DNA of 64,000 bases from Spisula solida (taxonomy: Eukaryota > Mollusca > Bivalvia > Venerida > Mactridae): positions 35,234,760-35,298,759 of the forward strand of contig OX365947.1 in the NCBI GenBank assembly GCA_947247005.1, given 5' to 3'. A program made the position numbers and the translations under genes. Shown here piece after piece: positions 9,956 through 21,539 of this stretch; position 1 is the stretch's first letter; each line of letters opens with the position of its first letter. The notes below the pieces were generated by a model. The model searched no databases, was not told the DNA's origin, and saw nothing but the letters and a program-made list of their open reading frames with translations.

Positions 9956-10352
9956 TATAAATACAAGAACTAGAAATATTTAAGAAAAAGCAAAGACGTA
10001 CTGTAAGTTTTATAAGTCTGTATTTATAGGTGTATATACAGGTAAATCTAGTTTCATTTTTTTCGTTCAGTTCTGTATCAAGTTAGGCATTGTGACGTAG
10101 GATGTATGCTTGAGCACGCACTTCGTTGCTTGAGGTATATATATATGCGTGTGCCATTTGTTTTCTTTTTTGTGAGTTCCTTTAAAAATGTGCCTTTCAC
10201 ATCAAATAACGGTTTCAAGAAGGACGTTTGCGACGTCGCACAAAAAGGCTACGAGCAGTGTGACAGTCTTTCAAACAATGGAAATATCTATGGACCATAC
10301 CCAAAATATTCAAATATATTTTTGTCACGAAAATAACAGGTTTGCTCTGACC
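9956..10352. other. Intergenic, with diverged MITE fragment
   Basis: Mostly AT-rich without a gene. At about 10190-10290 'gacgtttgcgacgtcgcaca' and its flanks match, in inverse orientation, the centre of the MITE at 17975-18585. It is therefore an old internal fragment of that family. Confidence 0.45.
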
Positions 10353-10458
10353 CACAGGTGCTAGACACAAAATCAAATTTGGCTATTAGTAATTTAAAAT
10401 ATAAGAAGAGAACTAATAGCCTATATAGCCAAATTTAATTTTGTGTCTTGCACCTGTG
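10353..10458. repeat. 106-bp foldback (hairpin) element
   Basis: Left arm 'cacaggtgctagacacaaaa' pairs with the right arm '...ttttgtgtcttgcacctgtg' over about 40 nt with few mismatches. The loop is under 20 nt. It is likely a snapback MITE. Confidence 0.7.
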
Positions 10459-11173
10459 TCCTGACCGGCCTCTACAAAACGCATCACGGACAAGTGACTT
10501 AGTATTCTGCTTTCTCGTGGAGTCGAGCCCCTGAGAGACAAATTCTATGCATGCACACATCCAATTGTTTGCTCTGTAAACAATTTTATATTTACTGACT
10601 GAGAAATTTCTGAACTATATTAAAATAAAATAATTTATTTTGCGATTAAAAAACCTTTATCGTAAAATATTTACTAAAAAACAAGTACCAGTCAAGAGCT
10701 TACGTCGTTCAGAAACTTTCTCATCGACATGGTCCCTCTGATTGGTCAGCCTGTATTTAACCTAAACGGTCAAAGACTGAAAACTCTTTATGAAACAAAG
10801 TTGTGACATGAAATATATTCATCTTAGATGCTATTCACCGACTTTAACAAATGTGGACGAGTCTGTTGAGTAACAAGCTTAGGTGTTAATGCTTGTCAAA
10901 ATGGATTTTTCAGGGTTGGTTGTTAGGCTACTAGTGAACAAAAAAGGATAACGTGTGCTTTTCATTCACATTTGTTTGCTGCTGCGACAGAAATAAGTCC
11001 ATCAACAAGTTTTGGGGAAGAACTGTCGCCGCACATGCGTATATTCGCCCAACACAATTAGGGCTCGGGTCGATGAGAAGAATCGGGTGGATGAGAATCA
11101 AGTATATATACATCACAGTGGTTAAAGCTCCAATGTGAGCATGCATACTTATGTACAATTAAAAAAAATAACC
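10459..11173. other. No gene seen
   Basis: AT-rich spacer with short chance ORFs only. No clear repeat structure was recognised. Confidence 0.4.
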
Positions 11174-11625
11174 CAGGGTAAGTATTGTATATGCTATGTA
11201 TTTCTGCCGAGCGAGGCTGAACTATTCTACACAGGTGGTAGACACATGGTCTGGAGGGGGAGCAGGGTAAGTATTGTATTTGCTGTGTATTTCTGCAGAG
11301 CGAGGCTGAACTCCTCCACAGAGGTGATAGACACATGGTCTGGAGGTAGAGAGCAGGGTAAGTATTGTATATTCTGTGTATTTCTGCAGAGCGAGGCTGA
11401 ACTATTCTACACAAGTGGTAGACACAAGGTCTGGAGGGGGAGCAGGGTAAGTATTGTATTTGCTGTGTATTTCTGCAGAGCGAGGCTGAACTCCTCTACA
11501 GAGGTGGTAGACACATGGTCTGGAGGGAGAGCAGGGTAAGTATTGTATATGCTGTGTGTTTCTGCAGAGCAAGGCTGAACTCCTCTACAGAGGTGGTAGA
11601 CACATGGTCTGGAGGGAGAGCATTC
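11174..11625 (-). repeat. Minisatellite, five units of 89-91 bp, made from the end of a LINE ORF
   Basis: 'agggtaagtattgtat' recurs at 11175, 11264, 11355, 11444 and 11533. On the minus strand each unit reads about 30 codons of LPPDHVSTTSVEEFSLALQ..., which is the terminal motif of the LINE ORF lying next to it (11626-12050). So the last 30 codons of that LINE have been tandemly copied. Period changes of 1-2 bp shift the frame between units. Long ORFs on both strands here are by-products of the repeat. Confidence 0.85.
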
Positions 11626-12050
11626 CAATCCCGGATCGTCCGTGGTAGGAAGTTGTACGGTTCATAGTTGGCTCTAAGTTCTATGAATGATTTGTTGTGG
11701 GTTCTAGAAGTTTGAATGGTATGTTTTTGACTGACATAATCAAGGATGGTGACTGGTGATTCATTGCTGACGGCCTTAAAACGGTGTTTTTCCTGCGTTG
11801 TTGAAGTGGAGGCCAGTTGACATTAGGCCTACCCAGCATCGATGTTTGGCTGTTTGTGTATGCATAGTTCCCACTTACAAAGCGGACTTCCCTTCGTTGT
11901 ACGTTCTCTAGTGCAAGTATATGTATCCCATACTGAGAGAGAGTATTCAAAGTGTGGTCGGGCAAGAGAGATGCTCAAAGTCTTTCTTCTTAACTTCTTT
12001 ATTGCAGAAAACTGCTGTACAAATGACGTCATAATTAGTTGAGAATTTTG
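11626..12050 (-). mobile_element. LINE ORF2 C-terminal fragment
   Basis: Minus-strand reading gives SLARPHFEYSLSVWDTY, VQRREVRFVSGNY, NVNWPPLQQRRKN, YNFLPRTIRDWNALPPDHV. These are the standard blocks after the RT domain of a CR1/Jockey-type LINE. Two frame changes break it. Its C-terminus runs straight into the minisatellite. Confidence 0.8.
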
Positions 12051-13208
12051 TAGTATGGATAAGAATCGGTATTGATTTTTACTGTACAGAATATTGCCTA
12101 GTATATCGTCTGTGTACGGAGCATTGAACACTGAACATTATGGCTACATTACTCATTTACTCGCAATATACAGTGTACCTGTAAACCGCAGTGTATAAGG
12201 GAACAAAGAGACGAGTGTGGATGCTACATTTTAATGTCGCATTGTCAATTTATCATAACAAATAAAATTCCATACCATTAGTATATACATAGACCAAGGA
12301 AAAGCAACATCACAGAAATTGCTGTTGAAAAGAGAAAAATTAAATATTGCAATAACAATAAAACTTAAGATCCACTGTCAAGCGCCGTGTCATATCAATG
12401 AACGTCCTATTGTCTTGGCCCTGATACGTTTGCGCTCAACGTGTCTATGAAAGCCTAAATTACTGAATTATTTTCTTCGAAGGTTACGTCTAGAGATAGC
12501 CGTCGAGTCTCTTGTCGGATTGATAATACATGCAAAGACTGATAAAATGCATTTTCATCCGTTTAACCCATGTAACCATCACCGAAAGTCGGCGATCATG
12601 TCTATTTTCACTAAATTTCACTGCAGTACTCTTGTTCGCCAGACTCTCTACATTACAACGCAGCCAAAATATAACAAACTTTTATGGTATGGCAGTCATA
12701 AGAATGCCTAACCTGTGCGATATGTTTGTTTTCCTGAATACTGAGTAATACAGTGATACGATGGCTTCTTTTGTATCAGGGCTACCTTCTTAGAATGCAT
12801 TCCGATCATGTTTGTTTACCTCAAAGCTAAAACACACCACAGGCGTTTGTTTGACATTTATTGCGTCAAATATAATTTTTCTAACTACACGTATCTATCA
12901 TTTGGATGTTCACTCGTGGCACGGCACTGGATTATATAGGCTGACGAGTCATTCACCGTGTCACGAAATTAACTCGTCATTTTTCAACTTGAATATGACG
13001 AGTTAATTTGGTCGGACCATATTTATTACTGAACTCTGACGATAAAGGTTAACAGGTTGAATATAAAAAATGAAAAATATGAATTAACTTAAAAATGTAA
13101 ATAGAAATGAACATGTAAGTATACAATATTTACAATATATATATACAATAATTTATCCTTCTTATCAGGACAGGTCACTCGGGATTTCTGTAACGTAGCT
13201 ATGGGTGG
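12051..13208. other. No gene seen
   Basis: AT-rich intergenic DNA downstream of gene 1. One small palindrome is present (aattaactcgtca...tgacgagttaatt, about 12966-13008) and an AT microsatellite near 13136-13150. Confidence 0.4.
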
Positions 13209-13534
13209 CAGGGGCGTAGCTAGAGGTATTTCAATGTTTACGCAATAAGGCTAGGGTGGTTTGGGGGCATGCTCCCCCAGAACAATTTTGTTCTATAAAA
13301 CGTCTCTGGTGCGTTCTGGCATGTTTTTTTGCATCATCATTGACAATATTTTTACTGATAAAACTAGGTTTTTTTGTTTGCAAAGAGCTTTTTAAAAGCG
13401 TTTCTAAGGAGTGCTGAAAGTACTAAAGGATTACCCCCTTAGGGCTTGGGCATCAGTTTTTATTGCATTTTTCGATCATTTATTTTTTCACTTTTTGAGA
13501 AGTATGTGTACGCGTACAGGTAGCTACGCGCCTG
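13209..13534. mobile_element. hAT-like MITE in the 3' UTR of gene 1
   Basis: CAGGGGCGTAGCTA at the left faces ...TAGCTACGCGCCTG at the right, giving inverted termini of 14-16 bp in 326 bp. It contains GGGGGCATGCTCCCCC, repeated near 20411. It ends 13 nt from the stop codon of the ankyrin gene. I could not find a clear 8-bp duplication. Confidence 0.55.
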
Positions 13535-13547
13535 GATGGAACTGTAT

Positions 13548-13787
13548 TCACGACACGTTCTCTGGAACGACACTCTGTAAGCTATCCCACAACCTATTCC
13601 AAATATTCATCTCCGAGCTTCCTCTCAAACTTTTAGCAATTTCGAGACAGGACCTTCCATCAAATGCTTGGGTTTTTATAACAGTTTTCACTCTATCCGG
13701 ATCTACAGTTATGAGAATTGTATCCACTAGTTTCAAACTAGTTTTTTCAATAGCGTACATCAATGGTGTCTTCCCCTTATTTTTATC
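13548..13787 (-). CDS. Terminal exon of IkappaB-family ankyrin gene (gene 1)
   Basis: Acceptor ...tttcag at 13790-13788, then 79 codons and TGA at 13550-13548. It reads DKNKGKTPLMYAIEKTSLKLVDTIL (ankyrin repeat 5), DGRSCLEIAKSLRG (partial repeat 6), then a short tail ending NVS. It joins exon 15341-15238 in phase 0, forming ...RAGADPSAQ-DKNKGKTPLMYA, the usual ankyrin spacing. Six repeats ending soon after the last is the IkappaB plan. Nuclear IkappaB proteins (IkappaB-zeta, Bcl-3) bind p50/p52 homodimers in the nucleus; the ankyrin stack is the Rel-binding surface. Confidence 0.85.
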   Translation of the reverse strand, partial: DKNKGKTPLMYAIEKTSLKLVDTILITVDPDRVKTVIKTQAFDGRSCLEIAKSLRGSSEMNIWNRLWDSLQSVVPENVS

Positions 13788-14049
13788 CTGAAATGTGAAA
13801 AAACGATCAGTACATTTCTGTTACACTCGTGAAAACAATTAATATACCATTACATTGTTTATAGACTGCAACTAAAGCTATCACTGAATGTGATAAAAAT
13901 TTGGATTGAGGAAGGAGCACCTTTCAGAAACAGCATCACAGTGTCACGTAGAAGCACCCCTCAAAACCGCTGTGTCACAACTCACAAGTATAGCACGGAT
14001 AAATTGACTTGATCCTGACCTTTATGCATGAATATATTAAATTTCTTTT

Positions 14050-14400
14050 TTAAAAATTATGTTATCTTAGAAAGGTGCATTTGTACTAAAGTGGTCAGAT
14101 TTTCATGTTATCAAAAACAAGAATTGGCTTTCAATATCTTTATAAAGTAATTACATTCATAGACAACATCGTTAGAACTACCTCCATGCAAAATCTCAGC
14201 GAAATTGATCAACGTTATACCAAATGTATACCGTGGTGTCCAGTCAGTCACTGAGTTGCATCACGGGAATTTGAAATTCTATCCATAGAATATCATAGCA
14301 GTCGATCAAATTCCCGAGGTTACATTCAATAGAAACGACAATGCTATTCTGAACAAGAAAACAGAAAGTGATTTCATGCCCTATGGGTTTACTTTCTTAA
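14050..14400 (+). repeat. Dispersed repeat, direct copy at 51735-51990
   Basis: Shares 'gtgtccagtcagtcact', 'attagaactacct.catgcaaa' and 'gaaacgacaatgctattct' in the same order with 51735-51990. A sub-block ('gaaattctatccatagaatatcatagcagtcgatc') recurs near 30170. Class unknown. Confidence 0.55.
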
Positions 14401-14627
14401 TTATGGAGACTAAAAACTGACACGGGTGATCGTACACACGTGTATGAGGGTTGTTTGGAATTCCTTTAAAACTATGGAAATACAGAGGTAACCAACCAGC
14501 TAACTCATCTAAAACCGACCAACAACCAACTCTTCTATCAAACATTTGCAGAAGAATAAAAGTGCCTTTAGTTTAACTTCTTTGTTTACAGATATGTGTT
14601 AAGTATGTCGGAGCATGACGTATACAG

Positions 14628-14790
14628 TCATGTCTCGATACAATCACGCTGTTTGTTCCAAAGCAAATTGCCGTTGTAACGAATATGCCATTATACTGAA
14701 TGCCCCCAAAGTATGTTTTAAAACATTTGTCCTCATAAAATGATGTCATTATATGAATACGTCAGTATATCGGGAGTCTTTATATCGAGA
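14628..14790. repeat. Short inverted-repeat element
   Basis: 'catgtctcgatacaatcac' at the left faces 'tctttatatcgagac' at the right, with roughly 15-bp arms. It resembles a short Tigger-type MITE. Confidence 0.4.
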
Positions 14791-15218
14791 CCTGGCCCCG
14801 ATCTCCCTAAGCATCTCAATCTGAGCAAGATCTCATCTCAAATATTGGCATGTGTCTTTGTGTTAATTTCCATGCGAGTCTGGACTTAAAATTAGCATCA
14901 CTTAACAGAAATGTTATTCTGAGTTTATTACCGTAAAATTGCAAATCCTAGATTTTCATTTTTATTTCTAATTCACACCACAGGAACTTGCATTTATAAT
15001 TTGAACAAATATGAAAAAAAAATTGAAAAAGATTTTTTTTCACTAGGCCTACTTTACTACTAAAATATAGTCTATAAACTATTTTTTTTTTCAAAATTTT
15101 ATTTTCATTTTTTTTTCAAGTTATAAATGCAAGTTCTTGTGTTCACACTCTGGTTTTAGTAGAATCTCAATTTGACTTTGAGATTTCTACTTGAGATGCT
15201 TCGGGAGATCGGGCCCTG
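14791..15218. mobile_element. TIR element (MITE) ending about 19 nt from the exon C donor
   Basis: Left 'ggccccgatctccctaagcatctcaa' and right 'ttgagatgcttcgggagatcgggcc' form inverted ends of about 30 bp over 428 bp. Inside lies a second foldback (about 14975-15148; 'aacttgcatttataa' arms). The right end stops just before the donor of exon 15341-15238. Confidence 0.65.
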
Positions 15219-15237
15219 TATAAGCCTGCGTGTTTAC

Positions 15238-15341
15238 CTGGGCCGATGGATCAGCTCCTGCTCGGATAAGTGTACGGATGATTTCTACACTATCAATATC
15301 ATTCCTATGTGCAAGGATTGCACAATGCAGAGCAGTCTGGC
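15238..15341 (-). CDS. Ankyrin exon C of gene 1
   Basis: Acceptor ...ttttcag|gc and donor cag|gtaaac. In phase 1 and out phase 0, 104 nt. With the last base of exon B it reads GQTALHCAILAHRNDIDSVEIIRTLIRAGADPSAQ, a full ankyrin repeat with the TALH turn and the LLxxGAD-type helix. The insertion between the helices is longer than in a standard 33-residue repeat; to my recollection IkappaB-zeta has an even longer one at the equivalent place. Confidence 0.88.
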
Positions 15342-15892
15342 CTGAAAAGGATGTACAATGTAGTATAACAAATGGCTTACTCATTATTCTAACACGATCT
15401 GCGGATTAATCCATATAAACAAAGAGCAGAACATGCCATGTATTATTACCGCAATAAAACATGGTATTAAATTGGCTGTTACTATTTACGCCCCGTATCA
15501 CGTGACATATTTATGAATGAATGAACGTAAACTTTATAGAAAAAACTTCAACGGACCACGAGTTGCACGAGTATCCAGTGTTACAGCTATGACGCATCTA
15601 TTTTTAGAAACTCGTCGTACTCTCGAAATAGAGATTCATAAAAACTTCTGATAATCAATTCATTTATATTTTTCATTTCATGAAATAGATACACTATACT
15701 CGTGTTATTAAAATTGTTTCAATGTTTAAAATGTGTTATTTCCTTCAGAAAATTACGAAGGTCGTTTTCATTAACGAGGGAGGTAATTGTACCAGCTAAT
15801 AAGCCACTCAATTTCAGCGTGGAATTACGTTAAATGTCAAATGGGTGAAAATGGAATGCGCGCAGTTAAATAGTGCGGGATATTATAGAATC
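15342..15892 (-). other. Intron segment without recognised feature
   Basis: AT-rich part of the intron between exons B and C. No gene and no clear repeat unit. Confidence 0.4.
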
Positions 15893-16036
15893 GAAATAAA
15901 AACTCTGTTCTTGTATTTTGTCGATGAATAAAACACGGGACTCGTTCGGATGCGGAAAAATTAAATCACGAGTGCGTAGCACTAACTCCTGCCCATGTTT
16001 TATTCACCAACAAAATACGCGAACAGATTTTTATTT
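15893..16036. repeat. 144-bp foldback element
   Basis: 'aaataaaaactctgttc...gtattttgt' at the left pairs with 'acaaaatacgcgaacag...tttttattt' at the right, with 'gaataaaacacggg/cccatgttttattc' inside. Arms are about 45 nt. It abuts the TTAA element at 16038. Confidence 0.65.
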
Positions 16037-16037
16037 C

Positions 16038-17895
16038 TTAAGGTTCACTCTAATGGGCGAAAATGTGTATTTTTCTTCAGTGAATTAAATACCCTTTTGG
16101 CATAAAAACACATTAGTCTCATATATCAATTTGTAGCTTAAAGTTCAAATAATCTATATCAATGAGTGTTTTTGTTATATTTACTTGTTATAAACAATGT
16201 ATTTAAAAAAGTTAATAAAAAATAGGTAACATTTTTCAAAATGTCAGTCTCATTTATTGGGTAAATAAATGCTAGAAAAATTATAAATTGTGGTTGTCAA
16301 ATATTTGATCAAGGTCATGCCTGCCCATTTATTTAAATAAAAGCAGTCAAAATGCATTGATTTTGAACAATAAAATACATCAACATGAATTAAAATATAT
16401 CACATGTGTATGTGTGAAGGCCTACTTTTAATAAATCCTAAATAGTTTAGGGTACGGTGGGCCTGACGGACCAGATAGTTGTTGGTTTGTCAATAACCGA
16501 TTTTATCGGGTCTATGAGACTTAAAACTTGATTATTTGCACAAGTTTTAAGTTACCTCGAAAGAACTGAAACAGGTTTATGGAAAATTAATTAAAGCTTT
16601 AGTATTTCTTTCAATTATACACATATTTAGTTAGATATTCCTTTCCATTGTACATGTATTTTATTTGTTTATATACCAAATTGCTACTTTATCTTTAGTC
16701 GTACTGGTCACTGATAACGTTTGTTCCGTCCGTTAGCCCGTTTCTTTTAACATGAAGAAAATGCTGTATTTGGTCAGTTTGTGTGTTAAAATGGTTAAAT
16801 ATTACTCAAAAAACTATTTGCAGACGATAATATAGCATGGCAGTAACCTCACACCATACATAAACTTACCGAGCACGTTGTAACATTTGCACGGACTATT
16901 CGTGTGGATTGAAATATTTTGACAGCTACATGTAATGACCGATTTTACACAAACTGTATGTGATCGAGAAACGATCCAGACAATCGAGTTACAAAACTGT
17001 GTTTGCAATGATTATACGAACATAAATAACATAAGGATTATTTAAAAACGCATAGTACTTTTGTAATTTAGCTAAAATAAAGTTTGACAGACAGCCTCGT
17101 AACACATATCAGATTATCAATTCGCTAACATGTGCAGCATGTGTTGAGGAAAATGCTGATATTGATGTTTCATTGGGACTTATATTAAACCGTCAGTATC
17201 ATATTGTATTCGATGTCATCATTCGTTATGAACGGCACATTATGAACACCGCATTATAATGGTTTCGTCGATAAACTGTCGCACTACTTTGGCGCATGAA
17301 TATAAATTTGCTACACAGCGCGAAATTCGTAAACAAACGAGATGAAAACAATAATAAATTTTTGGATTTCATTGTTATTATCGTAGGATCGTTTGTAAAG
17401 TTAATATATTATGAATGCAATAAAGTGCATTATTCGATCAAGCTATCGATTATGTTGATTACTTTGTTTGAAAAAAATGTTGCTGTACGTTTACTGTGGT
17501 GACAGGAGGGAGCAAACATGGCGACTTCCTTGTCGAAATTACACATCAACATGAAGGTGTTTTTCTCGTAAACAAAACACCAGCAGCTAATTTCAAGCCT
17601 GGCATGCCCTTGCGACGATTAATTATAAAGTATATTCAATGAGTTCGTATAATAAAATACAATAATGATAACGTTTGATATTTTGAAAAAAATGTTGTAT
17701 TTTTCAGTCAAAAATCGCCTTTATTTTAGTGTTAGCATTTGAATAAGGCGACTATATGGCACATTTCACATCACCAGCAAGTGCTACAATGGTTTCCTAT
17801 AATATATGATAAAATCAGATGGCATACGCTGTTTGAAATAGTTTTTTTCAAGTGTATGTTTTTCAAGCATTTTCAAGGGGTAGGATCTACCTTAA
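16038..17895 (+). mobile_element. TTAA-flanked 1.85-kb element, copy 1
   Basis: Bounded by TTAA at 16038-16041 and 17892-17895. Inner ends start GGTTCACTCTA and, from the other side, GGTAGATCCTA, a weak inverted match. Copy 2 (49379-51219) is nearly the same sequence in opposite orientation and also sits between two TTAAs. TTAA duplications are typical of piggyBac-type transposons. Both copies carry a matching 68-aa ORF (17296-17502 here; LDFIVIIVGSFVK), with several substitutions between copies. No transposase is visible, so the ORF is probably fortuitous and the element non-autonomous. Confidence 0.7.
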
Positions 17896-17974
17896 GTAAC
17901 AATATCAACTTACTAGTAGAAACACAATACATGACGTGGTAATCTACGTTTGAAATTTACGACACTATATATAT

Positions 17975-18585
17975 GAGCCAGTCTCCAGGAAATCCTGCTA
18001 TAATGACAAAACTATTGACTTTAAGATTTTCCATAGTATTACAGGATAATGTTAAAGAAGCAAATTGCAAAAGAAATTATGTTAATATCTTGAGTTTTAA
18101 GGAAGTTACAGCTGTTTTTGTAGAGTCCCTACTCGGAGCTTTTTGTGTGACGTCGCAAACGTCATTCAAACGTTATTCGACGTAACTGAAATAAGTATTT
18201 CATTATTACACCATTTGATCAATTCTTGACATAAACTGTTCAAAATAGTACCAAATTTTATAATTATGTTTCACTTTTCAAAATATATATCAAAATCGAA
18301 ATTGTTTGCATTCAGAGGAAGGCTACTTCTGTTTTAAACAACTAAATCCTCGTTTTTCTAAATCGGAGTACTTTTCTGAAATTGGTCACCATAGCAACAA
18401 AGTATGTGTTTTCGACATAATTCATAGGGAAATTTAAAGCTAAGGTATAGTACTATATGGGTCAATTACTTAAAATAGAATCAATAGATATGTATTTTTC
18501 CTTATTTTAGAGCTTTATCAAAATCTTGTTACATAAATTGTAATTACATAATCTCATTATAGCAGGTTTTCCTGGAGACTGGCTC
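17975..18585. mobile_element. MITE with about 32-bp TIRs
   Basis: Left GAGCCAGTCTCCAGGAAATCC and right GGTTTTCCTGGAGACTGGCTC are inverted, continuing into 'tgctataatga/tcattatagca'. It is flanked on both sides by ATATATAT. The interior contains 'tgtgacgtcgcaaacgtc', also found inverted at about 10190-10290. It ends 31-40 nt from the exon B donor. Confidence 0.8.
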
Positions 18586-18625
18586 ATATATATAACAGAC
18601 TTTTAGTTATGAATTTCCAACATAC

Positions 18626-18764
18626 CATAGTTGTTAACGATATTTATTAATATATCCTTAGCTTTCAGAAGCTCAACCAATGTTCTAAGATGATTGAAGC
18701 CCTGTGAAGCAGCAACATGTAACGCAGATTTGACTTCTGTGGTACTGCCATCGTTCGATGAAGT
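18626..18764 (-). CDS. Ankyrin exon B of gene 1
   Basis: Acceptor ttttcag at 18767-18765 and donor ctatg|gtatgt. 139 nt, phase 0 in, phase 1 out. It reads TSSNDGSTTEVKSALHVAASQGFNHLRTLVELL...INIVNNY, one ankyrin repeat preceded by a short polar linker. It joins exon A as ...NVNSLAQ-TSSNDG and exon C as VNNY-GQTALH, both natural ankyrin junctions. Confidence 0.87.
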
Positions 18765-19163
18765 CTGAAAATAGGTAAGTTATGTTTATTTAGTGTATGA
18801 GAATCTGACTGAAGTACTTGGTCTTCCTTACGGCAAGCATGCGTATCGGGTTTGAGGATATGAATTTAATTAGATTGTAGTGCAAGATACAGTCAATTCA
18901 TTTTTTAAATTTAATCGAAATTGTTAGTTTTAATATTGTGTATTATATATTTGAATTCCTATGACCCACACATTTTATGTACATTTCATTTTGTATTTGT
19001 AATAGAGGGAAAAGACCGAAACCAGCTATTTAAGTTGAAACATGGATTTAGAAAAAAAGTCTGTGAAGATAAACGGGCTCTGACTTTATACTTTTGAACA
19101 GGTACATGCATCAAATAAAGTTACACCAGTATCATTATATTAGTTTAATAGTACACAAATAAT

Positions 19164-19975
19164 AACAAGAGGATCATAGATCCTGTGGCGCTCACCAAAC
19201 AGGACGACATTGTCCTTAAGGTCATCACGATAAACAAGGATTTGCTATTATTTGAAGTATTGACCAAGTCCTTTACCCCACATGACACAACTTCGAACGT
19301 GACCTTAAGGTCACCAAGATAAATATTTTGACCACAGTTGAGGAAGATGTTGCCTCAAGAGTCTTAATAAGGTTTTCCTATTATTTGACCTATCTATCTA
19401 GTGTTGACCCCACATAACCAAACTTCTAACTTGACCCTAAGGTCATCAAGATACACATTTGGACCAAACGTCACGAAGATTGAAGCAACAATATCGCCTC
19501 TATCATTTGATCTAGGTTTGACCCCGCATGACCAAACTTCGAACTTGACCTTAAGGTCATCAAGATAAACATTTTGACCTAACTTGGTGAAGGTTAAAGC
19601 AAAGATCTGGCTACCAGAGTGTTAACATGGTTTTCCTATTATTCAACCTATTGACTTAGTTTTTGACCCAACATGACCCAACTCCGAACTTGACCTTAAG
19701 GTCACCAGGATAAACATTCTGACCAAACTTCGTGAAAATTGAAGCAAAACTGTGAAGGTTAAAGCAAAAATGTGGTCTCCAGAGTGTTAACAAGGTTTTG
19801 CTATTATTTGACCTTATGAACTGACCTAATTGTTGACCCCACATGACCCAACTTCGAACTTGACCTAGATTTCATTGAGATACTACTACTAACCAAGATT
19901 GAAAGTGAAAGTGCTAGAGTGTTAACGGTGAAATGTCTAGCGGACGGACGACGGACAACGGACAAAAAACTATCA
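19164..19975 (-). mobile_element. Pearl/HINE-like repeat, minus orientation
   Basis: Begins AACAAGAGGATC...GCGCTCACC, the reverse of the usual 3' end (GGTGAGCGC...CCTCTTGTT). A core of 'gaccttaaggtcatcaagataaaca' units follows and it ends with 'ggacggacgacgg', the reverse of the usual 5' 'CCGTCCGTCGTCC'. It is therefore a complete but diverged family member. Confidence 0.65.
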
Positions 19976-20824
19976 CAAAATAATAAAAATTATAATAAAT
20001 CGGACAGGAAGAGTGGTACTCAACACAAAGGACATTATATCACTAAAATCACGTCACAAACACAGCAAGAAAAACGAAAAGCCACAATATATTATCTTAA
20101 AGAACGACACCACCAATACACCCACACGTGACAGGGACCACCCTTTAAATGAATTAGAAAAATAAAAGGTAGGCTTACAGTGACAAGTGATTTTCTAGTT
20201 TTAACTAACAGGAAAATGTAACTCTGTGAACCTGTGAAGGAGAAAAGAGGAGAACAGACCACACGAGAACACAAACAGCTGAACACATAGACAGTTTGAT
20301 GAAGCTTTAAAAACCAGAACCAGTTGAAAAACAACCATTGATTAACCTCTAAAGAAGAGTATCGTGTGTTGTCAGCCCTATAATCATGTGGATTCAGTAT
20401 TGTGCTAGGGGGTCGGGGGCATGCTCCCCCGAAAATTTTGAAAACAATGGTGTAATCTGCTGCATTTGTAGCGTTCTCAAGGTGCTTTATTTAGTTCTTA
20501 GGATCATTAATTTGTAAATAAACGATTAACTGTAAAAAGAGTACTTATCTGTTCAAAATAAAGCTAAAATATAAATCAAACAAATGTAGATCTACGAGTC
20601 CCATTTTATTATGTTCACAAAATCTTCAGATATGCTCATAGCAGTCTAGTTGCCCGTCCCTTTTTAGGGCAGCAATGTTCTATCTGTATGATAACATTGT
20701 CGACCAATGTCCATATGTCTGTAGCTACTTGTAAGCGAAATTGCCAGTCCAGACAGACGTTCAGTGGTTATGATAGATAACATAATATTATTTTGTTGGT
20801 TAAATGACTTTCATGTATACGTGT
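19976..20824. other. Intron sequence with a mollusc-type repeat motif
   Basis: No gene. Near 20400-20440 'gggggcatgctcccccgaaaattttg' repeats the motif inside the MITE at 13209-13534, probably a fragment of a related element. Confidence 0.4.
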
Positions 20825-21190
20825 ATCTATCTATCTGCCTTTGATGTCAAACCCCTGACGGGGACGTAGACATTTTGCGCGTCAAAACTGCCAAGACGAG
20901 TAAAAGAGTAAAAGAACAGTAAATAAATATAGGACAGTATAATACAGAGATAAAAGTAGAAAGATCGGTTTAAAAAGTAGTAAAAACAGATTTCAGAAGA
21001 CTGACTTATGGTGAAACATGCTCAATGCGACTGACAGCCGCATTGAACGATGCTATAGAGGGAAGACTGACTACTTGGTATGGTAGGCTATTCCAGTGGT
21101 GGATGGTCATGGAGAAGAAGGCAAACTTATAGTAGTCAGTCGTAGCGCCAATTAACCTATATGCTAGGGGGTGTGTTGATCTTGTATATA
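20825..21190 (-). mobile_element. LINE 3' end fragment
   Basis: Minus-strand reading ends in AYRLIGATTDYYKFAFFSMTIHHWNSLPYQVV, the FFPRTIxxWNxLP block of CR1/Jockey-type LINEs, then a stop, a 3' UTR and a terminal (atct)n tail at about 20825-20837. 5'-truncated, as LINE copies usually are. Confidence 0.75.
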
Positions 21191-21539
21191 TTGTATCATC
21201 ACAGTTAGATGCCAATTAAGTAGAGCAATACATAATAAGTCTGATTTTAACAGAAAATAGTGCTTTAAAGTTATAAACATCAAAAGTAAAAAACTTAAGT
21301 CTGTTATAATTCAAGCTCTTGAAAGTACGAAGTTCTTTATTGTTCATAACAGTTGGATTTCCATGAGCATTTCATACAAAAATCACCTACGTACTATATT
21401 ATTATTTAGCAATACGCATAACAGTTTCTGGTAGCAATCTGCATCACAAGATTAGATCTATAATTGTAGTCAAATAAAAAATTCGAAATAACAGTCTCAG
21501 CTGAGCAACAACTTAAGTTTTTTCGTGGAATCGGGGCCT

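Noticed and set aside
11058..11628. Long ORFs (73-134 aa) on both strands with internal protein repeats
   Set aside because: They are read-throughs of the 90-bp minisatellite; the repeats come from a LINE end, not from a repeat protein.
17296..17502. 68-aa ORF shared with 49772-49978 as a real gene
   Set aside because: It is kept because the two 1.8-kb elements are recent copies. It has no recognisable domain and several replacement differences.
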